Positions 1 through 7,912 are shown, counted from the first letter of the stretch. The stretch is 16,025 nt of DNA from Candidatus Aminicenantota bacterium (GCA_027070475.1 JALXDT010000203.1:1-16025), one strand, 5' to 3'. The notes: generated from the sequence alone by a model not told the origin. A program made the numbers and translations.

Positions 1-5
1 CTTGG

Positions 6-34
6 TTGACTGAGAAAAATTTTTACTTTATTAT
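6..34 (+). promoter_or_regulatory. Predicted promoter of the M28 peptidase gene
   Basis: TTGACT (6-11), a 17-bp spacer and TATTAT (29-34) match the sigma-70/sigma-A consensus well. Transcription would begin near position 41, leaving a leader of about 29 nt that contains the GGAGGA ribosome site at 61-66. This is read from sequence only, and the AT-rich background raises the chance of a fortuitous -10. Confidence 0.5.
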
Positions 35-69
35 GTTTTATATATTATTAATAAATAGCAGGAGGAATT

Positions 70-1539
70 ATGAAAAGGAAAATTTTGGTAATTTCAATTC
101 TCTCATTTTTTTTATTCAGCTTTACCTTATTCTCTAAAGATAATGAAGCAATCCTCACCACCATGCATTCAATTTCAAGTCATGATCTTTTCGGTTATGT
201 AAAAGAACTTACAAAAGAAAAGTATGGAGGAAGATTAACAGGAACAGAGGGGTTTAATCTCGCTGTTAAATGGGTAATCTCAAACTTTAAGGAATGGGGT
301 ATTAAACCTGCCGGAGAAAATGGTAAATATACTCAAGCTTTTAAAAATCCTTATACAGAAATTCTTGAAGGAAATGAAGCATATTTGCATATTCCAATTG
401 ATAATAAAGATGAAATAGTTAAGTATTACAGACTTGAAAAGGACTTTATCCCCGGTTCAACTTCTGACACAGGAGAAGTAACAGCCGAGGTGGTTTATGT
501 TGGTTATGGTATAACAGCACCTGAGTTGGGTTATGATGATTATAAAGGTGTGGATGTAAAAGGAAAGATAGTATTGATGGAAAGAGAAGTTCCTATTTCT
601 CCTGATAAGAACCCAGAAGAATTTAAAAAGTGGAGACCTTATTCCTTTCATCAATATAAAGTTAAAAATGCGTGGGAGCACGGAGCAGCTGGAATGCTTT
701 ACAATTACCATATTACCAATCCCAATTGTCTATATATTAAAGGTTTTATTCTCACCTATATAGGCAAAAATATTCTTGATGACCTTTTCAAAGGAGCTAA
801 GTTTTCACATAAAAAAGTAGTAGAACTAATAAAAAAGAGAAGAAAACCGTATTCATTTAATTTAAAAAAGATAATGACAATAAAAAATCATACTGAGCAC
901 CATCCAGAGGGAATTGCTTATAATGTTCTTGGAATGGTAAAAGGTTCTGACCCTAATTTAAAAAATGAGGTTATTGTTGTCAGTGCCCATCTTGATCATG
1001 TTGGTAAAAATCCCCTGCTCGTGCCCGGAGCTGATGATAATGCCTCCGGAGTAGCTGTGGTCCTGGGAGTAGCAAAGGCAATGGCAAACTCTCCGATAAA
1101 GCCTAAGAGAACTATAGTTTTTGCTCTGTTTGGAGCGGAAGAACAGGGAGTAAAAGGTTCAGAATACTTTGTAAACAATCCCACACTTAAAGATAAAAAA
1201 ATTGTTGCATGCTTTAATTCGGATGGGGTTGGTAGAGGAAACAAAATACTCGCTCTTGCAGGAAAAAACTACCCAAACCTATTTAAGCCTCTTATGGCAG
1301 CCAACAATAGCTATATACACCGAGTAATAAAACCAACATATTTTTCCAATATAACAAGGCCAAGACTTGATGCTGCCCATTTTATGTGGGCGGGAATACC
1401 AACCTTATCATTTTCAACATACGGTATTCCTTTGGGATTCAGTAATTATCATAAAAGCACAGATATCCCGAAATATATTACTCCTGAAATAATGGAAGAT
1501 CTGGCTCAGCTTCTGTACATAACATTATTAAAATTTTAG
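70..1539 (+). CDS. Secreted M28-family zinc metallopeptidase (aminopeptidase-like)
   Basis: The 489-residue protein is predicted to cleave N-terminal residues from peptides outside the cytoplasm, using two zinc ions. A Sec signal peptide occupies about residues 1-22 (basic MKRK, then a hydrophobic run ending near LFS). Residues about 135-235 look like the PA-type insert common in M28 enzymes (GKIVLM near 165, HGAAGMLYN near 204). The catalytic M28 core follows: HLDH with H307 and D309, GADDNASG at 320-327, the catalytic/zinc pair E357-E358 in GAEEQG, NSDG with D385, and a late zinc-ligand candidate H461 in NYHKSTD. All five expected metal-site positions are therefore present, so it is probably active. 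The ATG is preceded by GGAGGA at 61-66. It stands alone, with about 100 bp to the next gene. Substrate is unknown; a glutamate carboxypeptidase-like activity within M28 is possible. Confidence 0.9.
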   Translation: MKRKILVISILSFFLFSFTLFSKDNEAILTTMHSISSHDLFGYVKELTKEKYGGRLTGTEGFNLAVKWVISNFKEWGIKPAGENGKYTQAFKNPYTEILEGNEAYLHIPIDNKDEIVKYYRLEKDFIPGSTSDTGEVTAEVVYVGYGITAPELGYDDYKGVDVKGKIVLMEREVPISPDKNPEEFKKWRPYSFHQYKVKNAWEHGAAGMLYNYHITNPNCLYIKGFILTYIGKNILDDLFKGAKFSHKKVVELIKKRRKPYSFNLKKIMTIKNHTEHHPEGIAYNVLGMVKGSDPNLKNEVIVVSAHLDHVGKNPLLVPGADDNASGVAVVLGVAKAMANSPIKPKRTIVFALFGAEEQGVKGSEYFVNNPTLKDKKIVACFNSDGVGRGNKILALAGKNYPNLFKPLMAANNSYIHRVIKPTYFSNITRPRLDAAHFMWAGIPTLSFSTYGIPLGFSNYHKSTDIPKYITPEIMEDLAQLLYITLLKF

Positions 1540-1590
1540 CATAGTCCTTAAAAAGTTTGTTTTATTGAATTTACTTTGAGGGGTAAATCC

Positions 1591-1619
1591 TTGACAATTA
1601 AATCGTAATACGATATAAT
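1591..1619 (+). promoter_or_regulatory. Consensus promoter of the marR-efflux operon
   Basis: TTGACA (1591-1596), a 17-bp spacer and TATAAT (1614-1619) match the sigma-70-type consensus perfectly at both hexamers. It is the strongest promoter in the window. Transcription would start near 1626, giving a leader of about 20 nt before the ATG at 1646. The -10 overlaps repeats expected to bind the regulator encoded just downstream, so a strong promoter held down by repression is the natural reading. Confidence 0.85.
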
Positions 1620-1635
1620 CTACATACGATATTAT
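1602..1635 (+). promoter_or_regulatory. Candidate MarR operator: inverted repeat plus direct repeat over the -10 and leader
   Basis: ATCGTA-A-TACGAT at 1602-1614 is a perfect 13-bp inverted repeat in the spacer that reaches the first base of the -10. The 12-mer ATACGATATAAT at 1608-1619 recurs at 1624-1635 as ATACGATATTAT, an 11/12 match offset by 16 bp. Binding of a dimeric winged-helix protein here would block RNA polymerase. Autoregulation is typical of MarR proteins; that this protein binds these repeats is inferred from position. Confidence 0.7.
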
Positions 1636-1645
1636 GGAGGCAAAA

Positions 1646-2089
1646 ATGGAAATAGCCAAGGCACTCTCTCACATAACATTTTTATTTCATTATCCAATAA
1701 AGATAAGTGAGGTAAATAAAGAAAAAGTAAATAGTATCAGACAATACCATCTTCTAAGACTATTGAAAGAGGCAAAGGCTCTGGATGTTAAAACCATTTC
1801 AAAAAGATTGGGGCAGGCTCATAATACGAGCTCTGAACTTGTTTGGAGAATGATTGAAAAGGGGCTTTTATCTTCGGAAAAAGGTAGAAATGACAGAAGA
1901 AGAACAATTGTAAGATTAACTGAAAAAGGAGAAGAGGAACTTTTGAAAGAAGAGAAAGAGATAGACAAAGCTTTTGAGAAATTTTTTGAACTTTTTTTAA
2001 CGGAAAAGGAAGTAAAAGAGTTTAATGAATGCACTGAAAAATTGTATGAAATAGCGAAAAAAGTAATAAAAAAGCTGGAGGGGAGATGA
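1646..2089 (+). CDS. MarR-family transcriptional regulator of the efflux operon
   Basis: This 147-residue winged-helix protein is probably the ligand-responsive repressor of its own operon. Residues about 48-72 form the helix-turn-helix (VKTISKRLGQAHNTSSELVWRM). Residues 80-95 form the wing with the MarR hallmark acidic-basic turn D83-R84-R85-R86 followed by VRLTEKG. The flanking N- and C-terminal helices would make the dimer interface. An in-frame ATG at 1634 lies inside the operator repeat with no ribosome site. The ATG at 1646 has GGAGG at 1636-1640 and is the preferred start. The stop overlaps the next start codon (ATGA, 2086-2089), indicating translational coupling to the TolC-like gene. 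The inducing ligand cannot be read from the sequence. Confidence 0.88.
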   Translation: MEIAKALSHITFLFHYPIKISEVNKEKVNSIRQYHLLRLLKEAKALDVKTISKRLGQAHNTSSELVWRMIEKGLLSSEKGRNDRRRTIVRLTEKGEEELLKEEKEIDKAFEKFFELFLTEKEVKEFNECTEKLYEIAKKVIKKLEGR

Positions 2090-3375
2090 GAAAATATTTT
2101 TTTATCTTATTTGGTTTTATATTTTTAATTTCAGGGTTTTTGTCTTCTTTAACCTTTGAGGAAGCGGTCAGAATAGCTTTTGCCAATAATTCTGATCTGA
2201 AAACATTAAAAGAGGTGCTGAAGGAAGCTGATTTAAATGTAAAGAAAAGCGGCTCTGCCTTTTTACCCACACTTGATTTTAACGGTAGATACACAAGGGT
2301 GGGAGTTATTCCGGAATTTGAAATTCCCGGTATGGGGAGTTTTAGGTTCGGAACACCCAATAACTATGATTTCAGAGTTACCGCCCAGTATCTTCTCTTT
2401 GATTGGAATAGAAGAAAGAATATTAAAAGTATAGCGGAAAATAGCAAAAAAATTAATGAAAATTCTTATGAATCTCTTAAAAAAAGATTGGTATTTACCA
2501 TAGCTGTAATCTTTTACACCCATGATATTTTAAATGAAAGTAAAAAAGTGTTTATTGAAAATCTTAACACTCTGAAAGATCATTTGAAAATTGTTAAAAA
2601 AAGATTTGAGGCGGGGGTTATTTCATCATATGAAGTTCTTTCCACCAAAGTTCAGATTTCAAAGACTGAAGCTCAGATAATAGATATTGACAAGGGGCTG
2701 AAAAATCTACAAATTTCTTTAAAACAGATACTTAACTCAGATGATAGCTTGAAGATAGAAGGGAAGGTGAATTTGCCTCCTTTTGATTTTGATACAAAAA
2801 GCCTTTTAAATCTTGCTTACTCAAACAGAGAGGATATGAAAAATCTTTTAATACAAAAATCTTTGATAGATCTAAACCTTAAAATAAACAGAACTGCTCT
2901 TTTACCACAACTTGCATTACAGGCAAATTACCAGTTAAGAAACGGGATGCTTCCTGATGTGGAAAAACTGAGAAGTAACTGGAATATTAATCTGATTTTA
3001 ACCTACAGAATATTTGACGGATTTAATTCAAAATATCAAAAATCCATTCTTCAAACTCAAAAAAGAGAAATTGAGCTAAAAATTGATTCTCTGAAAAGAG
3101 AGATAAAGACAGAGATTGAGAAGGAAATCACAAATATAAAATCCCTTGAAAAAAGTCTTTCAAAAGAGAAGGAAAAGCTAAAACTTGCGGAGGAAGCTTA
3201 TAAAACAGTAGAGGAGGCATACAAAGAGGGTGCTGTTTCAAACATAGATGTATTGAATGCAAATTCAAATTTGAAATTTGCAAAATTATCAGTATTAAAG
3301 ATAAAAAATCAAATTTTACAGGAAAAGCTTAAAATCTTAAATTTAATAGGTTTGGAATTTTGGAGGGAAAAATGA
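2086..3375 (+). CDS. TolC-family outer-membrane efflux channel
   Basis: The 429-residue protein is the predicted outer-membrane exit duct of the tripartite pump. A signal peptide covers about residues 1-21. The mature protein opens with LTFEEAVRIAFANNSDL, the usual first helix of the outer membrane efflux protein (OEP) family. Two OEP repeats follow at about 23-225 and 235-425. Each contains long amphipathic helices and a strand-rich stretch (for example the FLPTLDFNGRYTR region and the LLPQLALQANYQLR region), the internal duplication expected of TolC trimers. KRFEAGVISSYEVLSTK and AYKEGAVSNIDVLNANS are the paired motifs at the equivalent point of each repeat. It is somewhat shorter than E. 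coli TolC. GGAGG at 2077-2081 serves the ATG, which overlaps the marR stop. Confidence 0.88.
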   Translation: MRKYFFILFGFIFLISGFLSSLTFEEAVRIAFANNSDLKTLKEVLKEADLNVKKSGSAFLPTLDFNGRYTRVGVIPEFEIPGMGSFRFGTPNNYDFRVTAQYLLFDWNRRKNIKSIAENSKKINENSYESLKKRLVFTIAVIFYTHDILNESKKVFIENLNTLKDHLKIVKKRFEAGVISSYEVLSTKVQISKTEAQIIDIDKGLKNLQISLKQILNSDDSLKIEGKVNLPPFDFDTKSLLNLAYSNREDMKNLLIQKSLIDLNLKINRTALLPQLALQANYQLRNGMLPDVEKLRSNWNINLILTYRIFDGFNSKYQKSILQTQKREIELKIDSLKREIKTEIEKEITNIKSLEKSLSKEKEKLKLAEEAYKTVEEAYKEGAVSNIDVLNANSNLKFAKLSVLKIKNQILQEKLKILNLIGLEFWREK

Positions 3376-4199
3376 CAAAAAAATATTTTATATTCTTTTT
3401 GGTTTTGTTTATTAGCGTATCACTTTTTTCAGAAGTTAGAGTGGAAGTTGGCAAAGCTGTGAAAAAAGAGGTTACGAAAAAATACGAGTTTTCCGGATTC
3501 TTTTCCATAGAAAAAAGTGTCAATGTGTTTCCAAAGATAAGAGGAGTTTTGACAAAACTTAATCTCAAGGAATCTGATAAAGTAAGGAAAGGTGATCTGA
3601 TTGGCTTTATAAAAAGAGATGATCCCGGATATAAGTTTAAACCATTGAAGCTGATATCTCCCGCATCAGGGGTTATAATAAAGATAAATGCCTATGAGGG
3701 AACAAGGGTTAACCCGCAATCACCGATTCTTACAATTGCTTCCTACAATCCTATTATTCTCAATGTTGAACTTCCCTCTCTTTTCTTTTATAAAATAAAA
3801 AAAGGAGAAAAAGTTGATGTTAAAGTTGAAGGAATAGATAAAATCTTCAATAGTGTTGTTTATACTAAAATAAATCCGGGAAACCCAAAACTTAAAACAG
3901 GAATTTTGAAAGTCCGTGTAATAAATAAAAATTTTGAGCTTGTTCCCAATACAACAGGAAAGGTTATTATAAAGGATAAGAAAGAACTTAAAATATTAGC
4001 CCCGGCAGATTCTGTTTTTTCTTCTGTTGATGGTTATTATGTCTGGATCGTGAAAGATGGAAAAGCTTATAAAAGAGAGGTTAAAGTGGGAGATTTATAT
4101 GGTAGATATTTTGAGATTATTGAAGGATTATCCGGAAATGAAACCCTTATTATCTTTGGTGCTGAAAAGCTTAAAAACGGTGATAAGGTTATCTTTTAG
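3372..4199 (+). CDS. Short RND periplasmic adaptor (membrane fusion protein) without a helical hairpin
   Basis: This 275-residue exported adaptor should bridge the RND pump at 4209 to the TolC-like channel. The start is the ATG at 3372, served by GGAGGG at 3362-3367 and overlapping the TolC stop as ATGA. An upstream in-frame TTG at 3360 has no ribosome site. A signal peptide covers about residues 1-20. The two lipoyl half-motifs lie at about 52-80 (KVRKGDLIGFI) and 94-123 (LISPASGVIIKI...TRVNPQSPILTIA). Only about 13 residues separate them, where most RND adaptors carry a long coiled-coil hairpin. A beta-barrel domain (about 127-200) and a membrane-proximal domain (about 205-275, ending in KLKNGDKVIF) follow. 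It is markedly shorter than the usual 350-400 residues. Periplasmic-side membrane association by lipidation is unlikely because no lipobox cysteine is visible. Confidence 0.85.
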   Translation: MTKKYFIFFLVLFISVSLFSEVRVEVGKAVKKEVTKKYEFSGFFSIEKSVNVFPKIRGVLTKLNLKESDKVRKGDLIGFIKRDDPGYKFKPLKLISPASGVIIKINAYEGTRVNPQSPILTIASYNPIILNVELPSLFFYKIKKGEKVDVKVEGIDKIFNSVVYTKINPGNPKLKTGILKVRVINKNFELVPNTTGKVIIKDKKELKILAPADSVFSSVDGYYVWIVKDGKAYKREVKVGDLYGRYFEIIEGLSGNETLIIFGAEKLKNGDKVIF

Positions 4200-4208
4200 G
4201 GGGGCTAA

Positions 4209-7200
4209 ATGAATATTTCAACACTTTCAATAAAAAGATATGTGGCTACATATCTTATATTTTTAACCCTTATTTTTTTAGGTTTTTATTTTAGTTCTCA
4301 GATGAATGTTAGCTATTATCCCGATTTTTCGGCACCTGTCCTTTTGATTATGACACCGTACCGCTCAGCAACACCTCTTCAGGTTGAGCAGGATTTAACG
4401 AAAATAATAGAGAAGGCTATTTCGTCCGCAAAGGGTGTTGATGAAATTGAATCAACAAGCTCTGAAGGTTTTTCTCTTATTTTAGTAAGGTTAAGATGGG
4501 AAGCTGACTTAAAGGAAAGTAAGGATAGCATAAGGGAAAATATCAATTTTGTAATATCTCAACTTCCAAGAGATGCGGGAGTTCCGACAATTTATGAGGT
4601 TCAGAGTTTGATCCCTCCACCGATGGAGATATCTTTTTCTTCGGAAAAGATGAATGATATTGAATTAAAGAAATTTGTGAAAGATAAACTCCTCGTCTAT
4701 TTCCAAAAACTCAAAGATGTTGGCTATGTTGAGCTTATGGGAGGAAGAGAAAGATTTGTTCAGATAAAATTGGACAAACAGAGAATGAGGCAATACGGCC
4801 TCACTGTCTCAAAGTTTGTGAGGCTTTTAAACGGAGATAATCTTGATTATCCTCTGGGCATTTATAAAACCGGTAGAAAAGAATTTTTATTGAGAGTTGA
4901 TGCAAAATTCAAATCTTCCGAAGATATAGCTAACAAAGTGATTATGTACTATGGGAATAATCCTGTGAGAATAAGAGATATAGCAACTGTAAACTTTTCA
5001 ATAAGAAGTGCTGAATCAATATACAGGGTGAATGGTAAAAGAAGCATAGTCCTTTCTCTCAGGAAAAAGAGTAAGGGAAATTCGGTTAATCTTTGCAATG
5101 AAGCAAAAACAGTTATTAAAGATTTAAAGAAAAAGTATCCCTTTATTAAATTTAATGTGATAAAGGATGAATCAACCTTTATCGGCAAATCTATGAAGAC
5201 GGTTGTGAACAATGCTATTTACGGAGGTCTTCTTGCCTCTTTCATAATTTTACTATTCTTAGGGGATTTAAGAAGTACTTTGATAATAGCGATTTCAATA
5301 CCTTCAGCTATAATTTCCTCCTTTGTTCTTATGAAAATTTTTAATCTAAGCATAAATACAATTTCTCTCGGGGGACTGGCTCTTGCTGTTGGGATGGTTG
5401 TGGATGCTTCAATCGTTGTCATAGAAAATATTTCAAGGAATTTTGAGCTTTCGGGAGAAAAAAGCTTTAATGTTTTTTCAAAATCATCAAAAGAGGTAAC
5501 CTCTGCTGTTATTGCATCAATTCTGACCTCAATTGTTGTGTTTTTACCTCTGGCTTTTTTGAAGGGACTTGCCTCAGTATTATTAGGTGAGCTTGCATTG
5601 ACCGTTGTTTTTTCTCTGATATTTTCAGGGATAGTCTCATTATCCTTAATTCCGACTTTAAGTTTTCACTTTATGAAAGCGGCTAACAAAAAGGGGTTTC
5701 TTGTGTTTTTTAAAAAAGCGGTTGATGAAATAGAAAATTATTATGGGAATTTTCTGAATTTTATTATTGAGAAAAAAAGCAGAACTGTAATTGTTCTTTT
5801 AATTGCTTTTTTTATCTTTATGTTTTCCCTCTATCCTTTAAAGAAAATTGATTTTACAATGCTGCCCAAGGTTGATCAGGGTGAATACAAGATAGAGCTT
5901 CAATTTCCGGCTGGAACATCGATTGAAACGACTGAAAGGCTGACTAAAAAGGTAGAGAAAGCCGTGTATTCCGGATTTAATTATATTGACAATGTAAGCT
6001 CGACCATAGGGAAGGGTAGTCTTTTCGGAGAAAAGGTGACAAACCAATCCTATATTTTTGTAAGATTAAAAGAAAATTCAAAAAGGGAGAATGTGATCTC
6101 CTATGTAAAGAAGACATCTAAACTGATAAGTGGTTTGAACTTGCCCGGGCTAATAAGTTTTAAGGTAAAACAGATTGAACCTACAGAGGGAATGGTCAGA
6201 CCTGCGGTTGATGTTAATGTTTATGGAGATGACCTTAATGTATTAAGAAAAATAGCTCATGATTTAATTGAAAAATTCAAAAAGATAAAAGGTGTTCGAA
6301 ACCTTGATTTGTCAATGAAACCCGGTAAACAGGAATTGATTTTTTTCCCTAAGAGAGAAAAACTTGCAAATTATAATTACAGCCCCTTCTTTCTTGCTCA
6401 GGATTTAAAAGCTGAATATGATGAGCTGAAAGCTGGAAAGATTAATATTAAAGATGAGACCTATGATCTTAGTGTTAAAACAAACTCCCTTGCACCTTCC
6501 CCTTCGGAAATTCATATTGAACCTATAACGGGAATAAATTTGCCTCTCAAATATCTATCATCATTTAAATTGAAACAGACACCTCAGCAAATAAAGAGAT
6601 TTAATTTTCAAAGATTTGTTGAGATAAAGGGAGATCTTATTGGTGGAAACCAGAGAGAATTAAAAAAGGAGATAGATAAGATAATTAAAAACACAAAAAT
6701 TCCCGAGGGCTATACAGTTTCTCAGAGAGGAGCTACAAGAGCAATAGTTGATTCTTTTAAGACCCTCGGAATTGCTCTTATGATAGCAATCTTCTTGGTA
6801 TATGTGGTAATGGCAAGTCAGTTTAACTCATTTTTGCAACCCTTTATCATTTCTTTAACAATTCCTCTTGCAATGATAGGAATCTTCTGGGGTCTATACA
6901 TATCCGACACACCTTTGAGTATGAACTCATTTTTAGGGGGTATAGTCCTTGCGGGAATAGTTGTTAACAATGGAATTCTTTTGATTGATTTTATTAATCA
7001 GAAAAGGGAAAGTGGACAGAATTTTAAAACAGCTATTGTTCAAGGTTCCAAATTGAGAATAAGGCCAATAATGATGACAGCCTTTACAACAATTTTGGGA
7101 ATGCTTCCTCTGGCAATAAGTACATCTATCGGAAGTGAAGCTTTGTCTCCTCTTGCTGTCGCTGTTATTTTCGGACTTACAACATCCACTCTATTTACTC

Positions 7201-7250
7201 CAATAGTGATCCCTGCTCTCTATTCTCTGATGGTAAAAGAGAAAAAATAA
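4209..7250 (+). CDS. RND-family efflux pump (HAE-type, AcrB/SwrC-like)
   Basis: This 1013-residue inner-membrane antiporter is expected to pump drugs or hydrophobic compounds to the adaptor and channel encoded just upstream. The usual duplicated plan is visible: TM1 at about 11-29, a large periplasmic loop, TM2-6 from about 335, a second half with TM7 near 523, a second loop, and TM8-12 from about 850 to 1008. The proton-relay region in TM4 reads VVDASIVVIENI, with D399 kept but A400 at the second aspartate of the AcrB pair. TM10 reads VNNGILLID, with N920 at the AcrB lysine position. The LRIRP arginines at 950-952 are kept. These features resemble SwrC-like pumps more than AcrB or the metal pump CzcA. 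AGGGGGG at 4198-4204 precedes the ATG. Substrate is unknown. Confidence 0.9.
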   Translation: MNISTLSIKRYVATYLIFLTLIFLGFYFSSQMNVSYYPDFSAPVLLIMTPYRSATPLQVEQDLTKIIEKAISSAKGVDEIESTSSEGFSLILVRLRWEADLKESKDSIRENINFVISQLPRDAGVPTIYEVQSLIPPPMEISFSSEKMNDIELKKFVKDKLLVYFQKLKDVGYVELMGGRERFVQIKLDKQRMRQYGLTVSKFVRLLNGDNLDYPLGIYKTGRKEFLLRVDAKFKSSEDIANKVIMYYGNNPVRIRDIATVNFSIRSAESIYRVNGKRSIVLSLRKKSKGNSVNLCNEAKTVIKDLKKKYPFIKFNVIKDESTFIGKSMKTVVNNAIYGGLLASFIILLFLGDLRSTLIIAISIPSAIISSFVLMKIFNLSINTISLGGLALAVGMVVDASIVVIENISRNFELSGEKSFNVFSKSSKEVTSAVIASILTSIVVFLPLAFLKGLASVLLGELALTVVFSLIFSGIVSLSLIPTLSFHFMKAANKKGFLVFFKKAVDEIENYYGNFLNFIIEKKSRTVIVLLIAFFIFMFSLYPLKKIDFTMLPKVDQGEYKIELQFPAGTSIETTERLTKKVEKAVYSGFNYIDNVSSTIGKGSLFGEKVTNQSYIFVRLKENSKRENVISYVKKTSKLISGLNLPGLISFKVKQIEPTEGMVRPAVDVNVYGDDLNVLRKIAHDLIEKFKKIKGVRNLDLSMKPGKQELIFFPKREKLANYNYSPFFLAQDLKAEYDELKAGKINIKDETYDLSVKTNSLAPSPSEIHIEPITGINLPLKYLSSFKLKQTPQQIKRFNFQRFVEIKGDLIGGNQRELKKEIDKIIKNTKIPEGYTVSQRGATRAIVDSFKTLGIALMIAIFLVYVVMASQFNSFLQPFIISLTIPLAMIGIFWGLYISDTPLSMNSFLGGIVLAGIVVNNGILLIDFINQKRESGQNFKTAIVQGSKLRIRPIMMTAFTTILGMLPLAISTSIGSEALSPLAVAVIFGLTTSTLFTPIVIPALYSLMVKEKK

Positions 7251-7288
7251 AATGGATGATTAACTAAAAATTAAAAAAACAAAAAAAC

Positions 7289-7317
7289 TTGACTTAAACT
7301 CAAAATTACCCTATATT
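7289..7317 (+). promoter_or_regulatory. Predicted promoter of the TM1266-like gene
   Basis: TTGACT (7289-7294), a 17-bp spacer and TATATT (7312-7317) lie 35 bp upstream of the ATG at 7352. Transcription would start near 7324, within the palindrome at 7323-7336. This separates the small gene from the efflux operon. Confidence 0.65.
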
Positions 7318-7322
7318 ATATT

Positions 7323-7336
7323 GTTAGAATTTTAAC
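7323..7336 (+). promoter_or_regulatory. Imperfect 14-bp palindrome at the transcription start (possible operator)
   Basis: GTTAGAATTTTAAC is symmetric at six of its seven base pairs (GTTA.AATT.TAAC). It sits immediately after the -10, where a repressor would block initiation. In an AT-rich background the symmetry could arise by chance, and no cognate regulator is identifiable nearby. Confidence 0.35.
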
Positions 7337-7351
7337 AAAAGGAGTGTAAAA

Positions 7352-7615
7352 ATGGAAAAGAGAACAATAGTTTCAGTTATTATTTTAAACAGAGATGATG
7401 TTGCTGTAAAAGTTCAAAAAATACTAACAGCATGGGGATGTATGATAAAAACAAGGCTTGGGATTCATGACGGAGTTCTTGATAATTGCACGCAAACGGG
7501 ATTGCTTATCCTTGAAATGGTAGGTGAGGACGGAAAAATAGATGAATTTGTAAGAAAATTAAATTTGATTGATGGGGTGGAGGCAAAATCACTCACATTA
7601 ACACTAAAAATCTAA
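7352..7615 (+). CDS. Small ferredoxin-fold regulatory protein, TM1266-like
   Basis: The 87-residue protein reads as a single beta-alpha-beta-beta-alpha-beta (ACT/NikR-C-like) domain: strand RTIVSVIILN, helix VAVKVQKILTAW, strand MIKTRLGI, strand TGLLILEMVG, helix KIDEFVRKLNLI, strand VEAKSLTLTL. The nearest family I recognise is TM1266 of Thermotoga maritima, annotated elsewhere as a putative iron-only hydrogenase system regulator. No hydrogenase maturation gene is in view, so that function is not asserted. H39 and C46 (GIHDGVLDNC) and C30 could bind a metal or ligand at the dimer interface, by loose analogy to NikR. Ribosome site GGAG at 7341-7344. It has its own promoter and no co-transcribed neighbour that I can see. 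There is no DNA-binding domain. Confidence 0.65.
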   Translation: MEKRTIVSVIILNRDDVAVKVQKILTAWGCMIKTRLGIHDGVLDNCTQTGLLILEMVGEDGKIDEFVRKLNLIDGVEAKSLTLTLKI

Positions 7616-7861
7616 CAAAAAAAAATAACATATCAAAACAAATCATAAAAAACTAAATTTCTCTTTAACCTTCTAAATTGTGTCTATTATTAGACTACAA
7701 ACAAAGAAATTTATTTAAAGCTCCAAGCCGCTTAATATCTCACAGAGTTAAAAATTGAGCTTTTAACAAATTTAAAAAAATGAATATTATTATCTTTCTT
7801 ATAAATGTCATTTAACAAAAAAAGAAACAATTAAAAAAGCTAACATTTCACTCAACGATTT

Positions 7862-7884
7862 ATTTTGAGCTAAATGCTCAAGAT
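7862..7884. repeat. Inverted repeat / hairpin
   Basis: ATTTTGAGC and GCTCAAGAT pair over nine positions (eight Watson-Crick, one G-U) around a five-base TAAAT loop. No T-run follows on either strand, so it is not an intrinsic terminator. It could be a protein-binding site or an RNA stem upstream of the symporter operon. Confidence 0.5.
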
Positions 7885-7912
7885 TATATTGCCCACTCTA
7901 TTAATTTAGTTT

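Noticed and set aside
1540..1590. Search for a terminator between the M28 gene and the marR promoter
   Set aside because: No stem of useful length with a following T-run was found.
4209..7250. Heavy-metal (CusA/CzcA) assignment for the RND pump
   Set aside because: The TM4 and TM10 motifs fit the drug/hydrophobe-type pumps better, and the operon has a MarR regulator rather than a metal sensor.
7682..7695. GTCTA-TTAT-TAGAC hairpin as a terminator for the TM1266-like gene
   Set aside because: The stem is only 5 bp and no T-run follows on either strand.
7780..7816. Tiny frame (about 11 codons, beginning ATG AAT ATT) in the 7616-7995 gap
   Set aside because: No ribosome site, very low complexity, and expected by chance in such AT-rich DNA.
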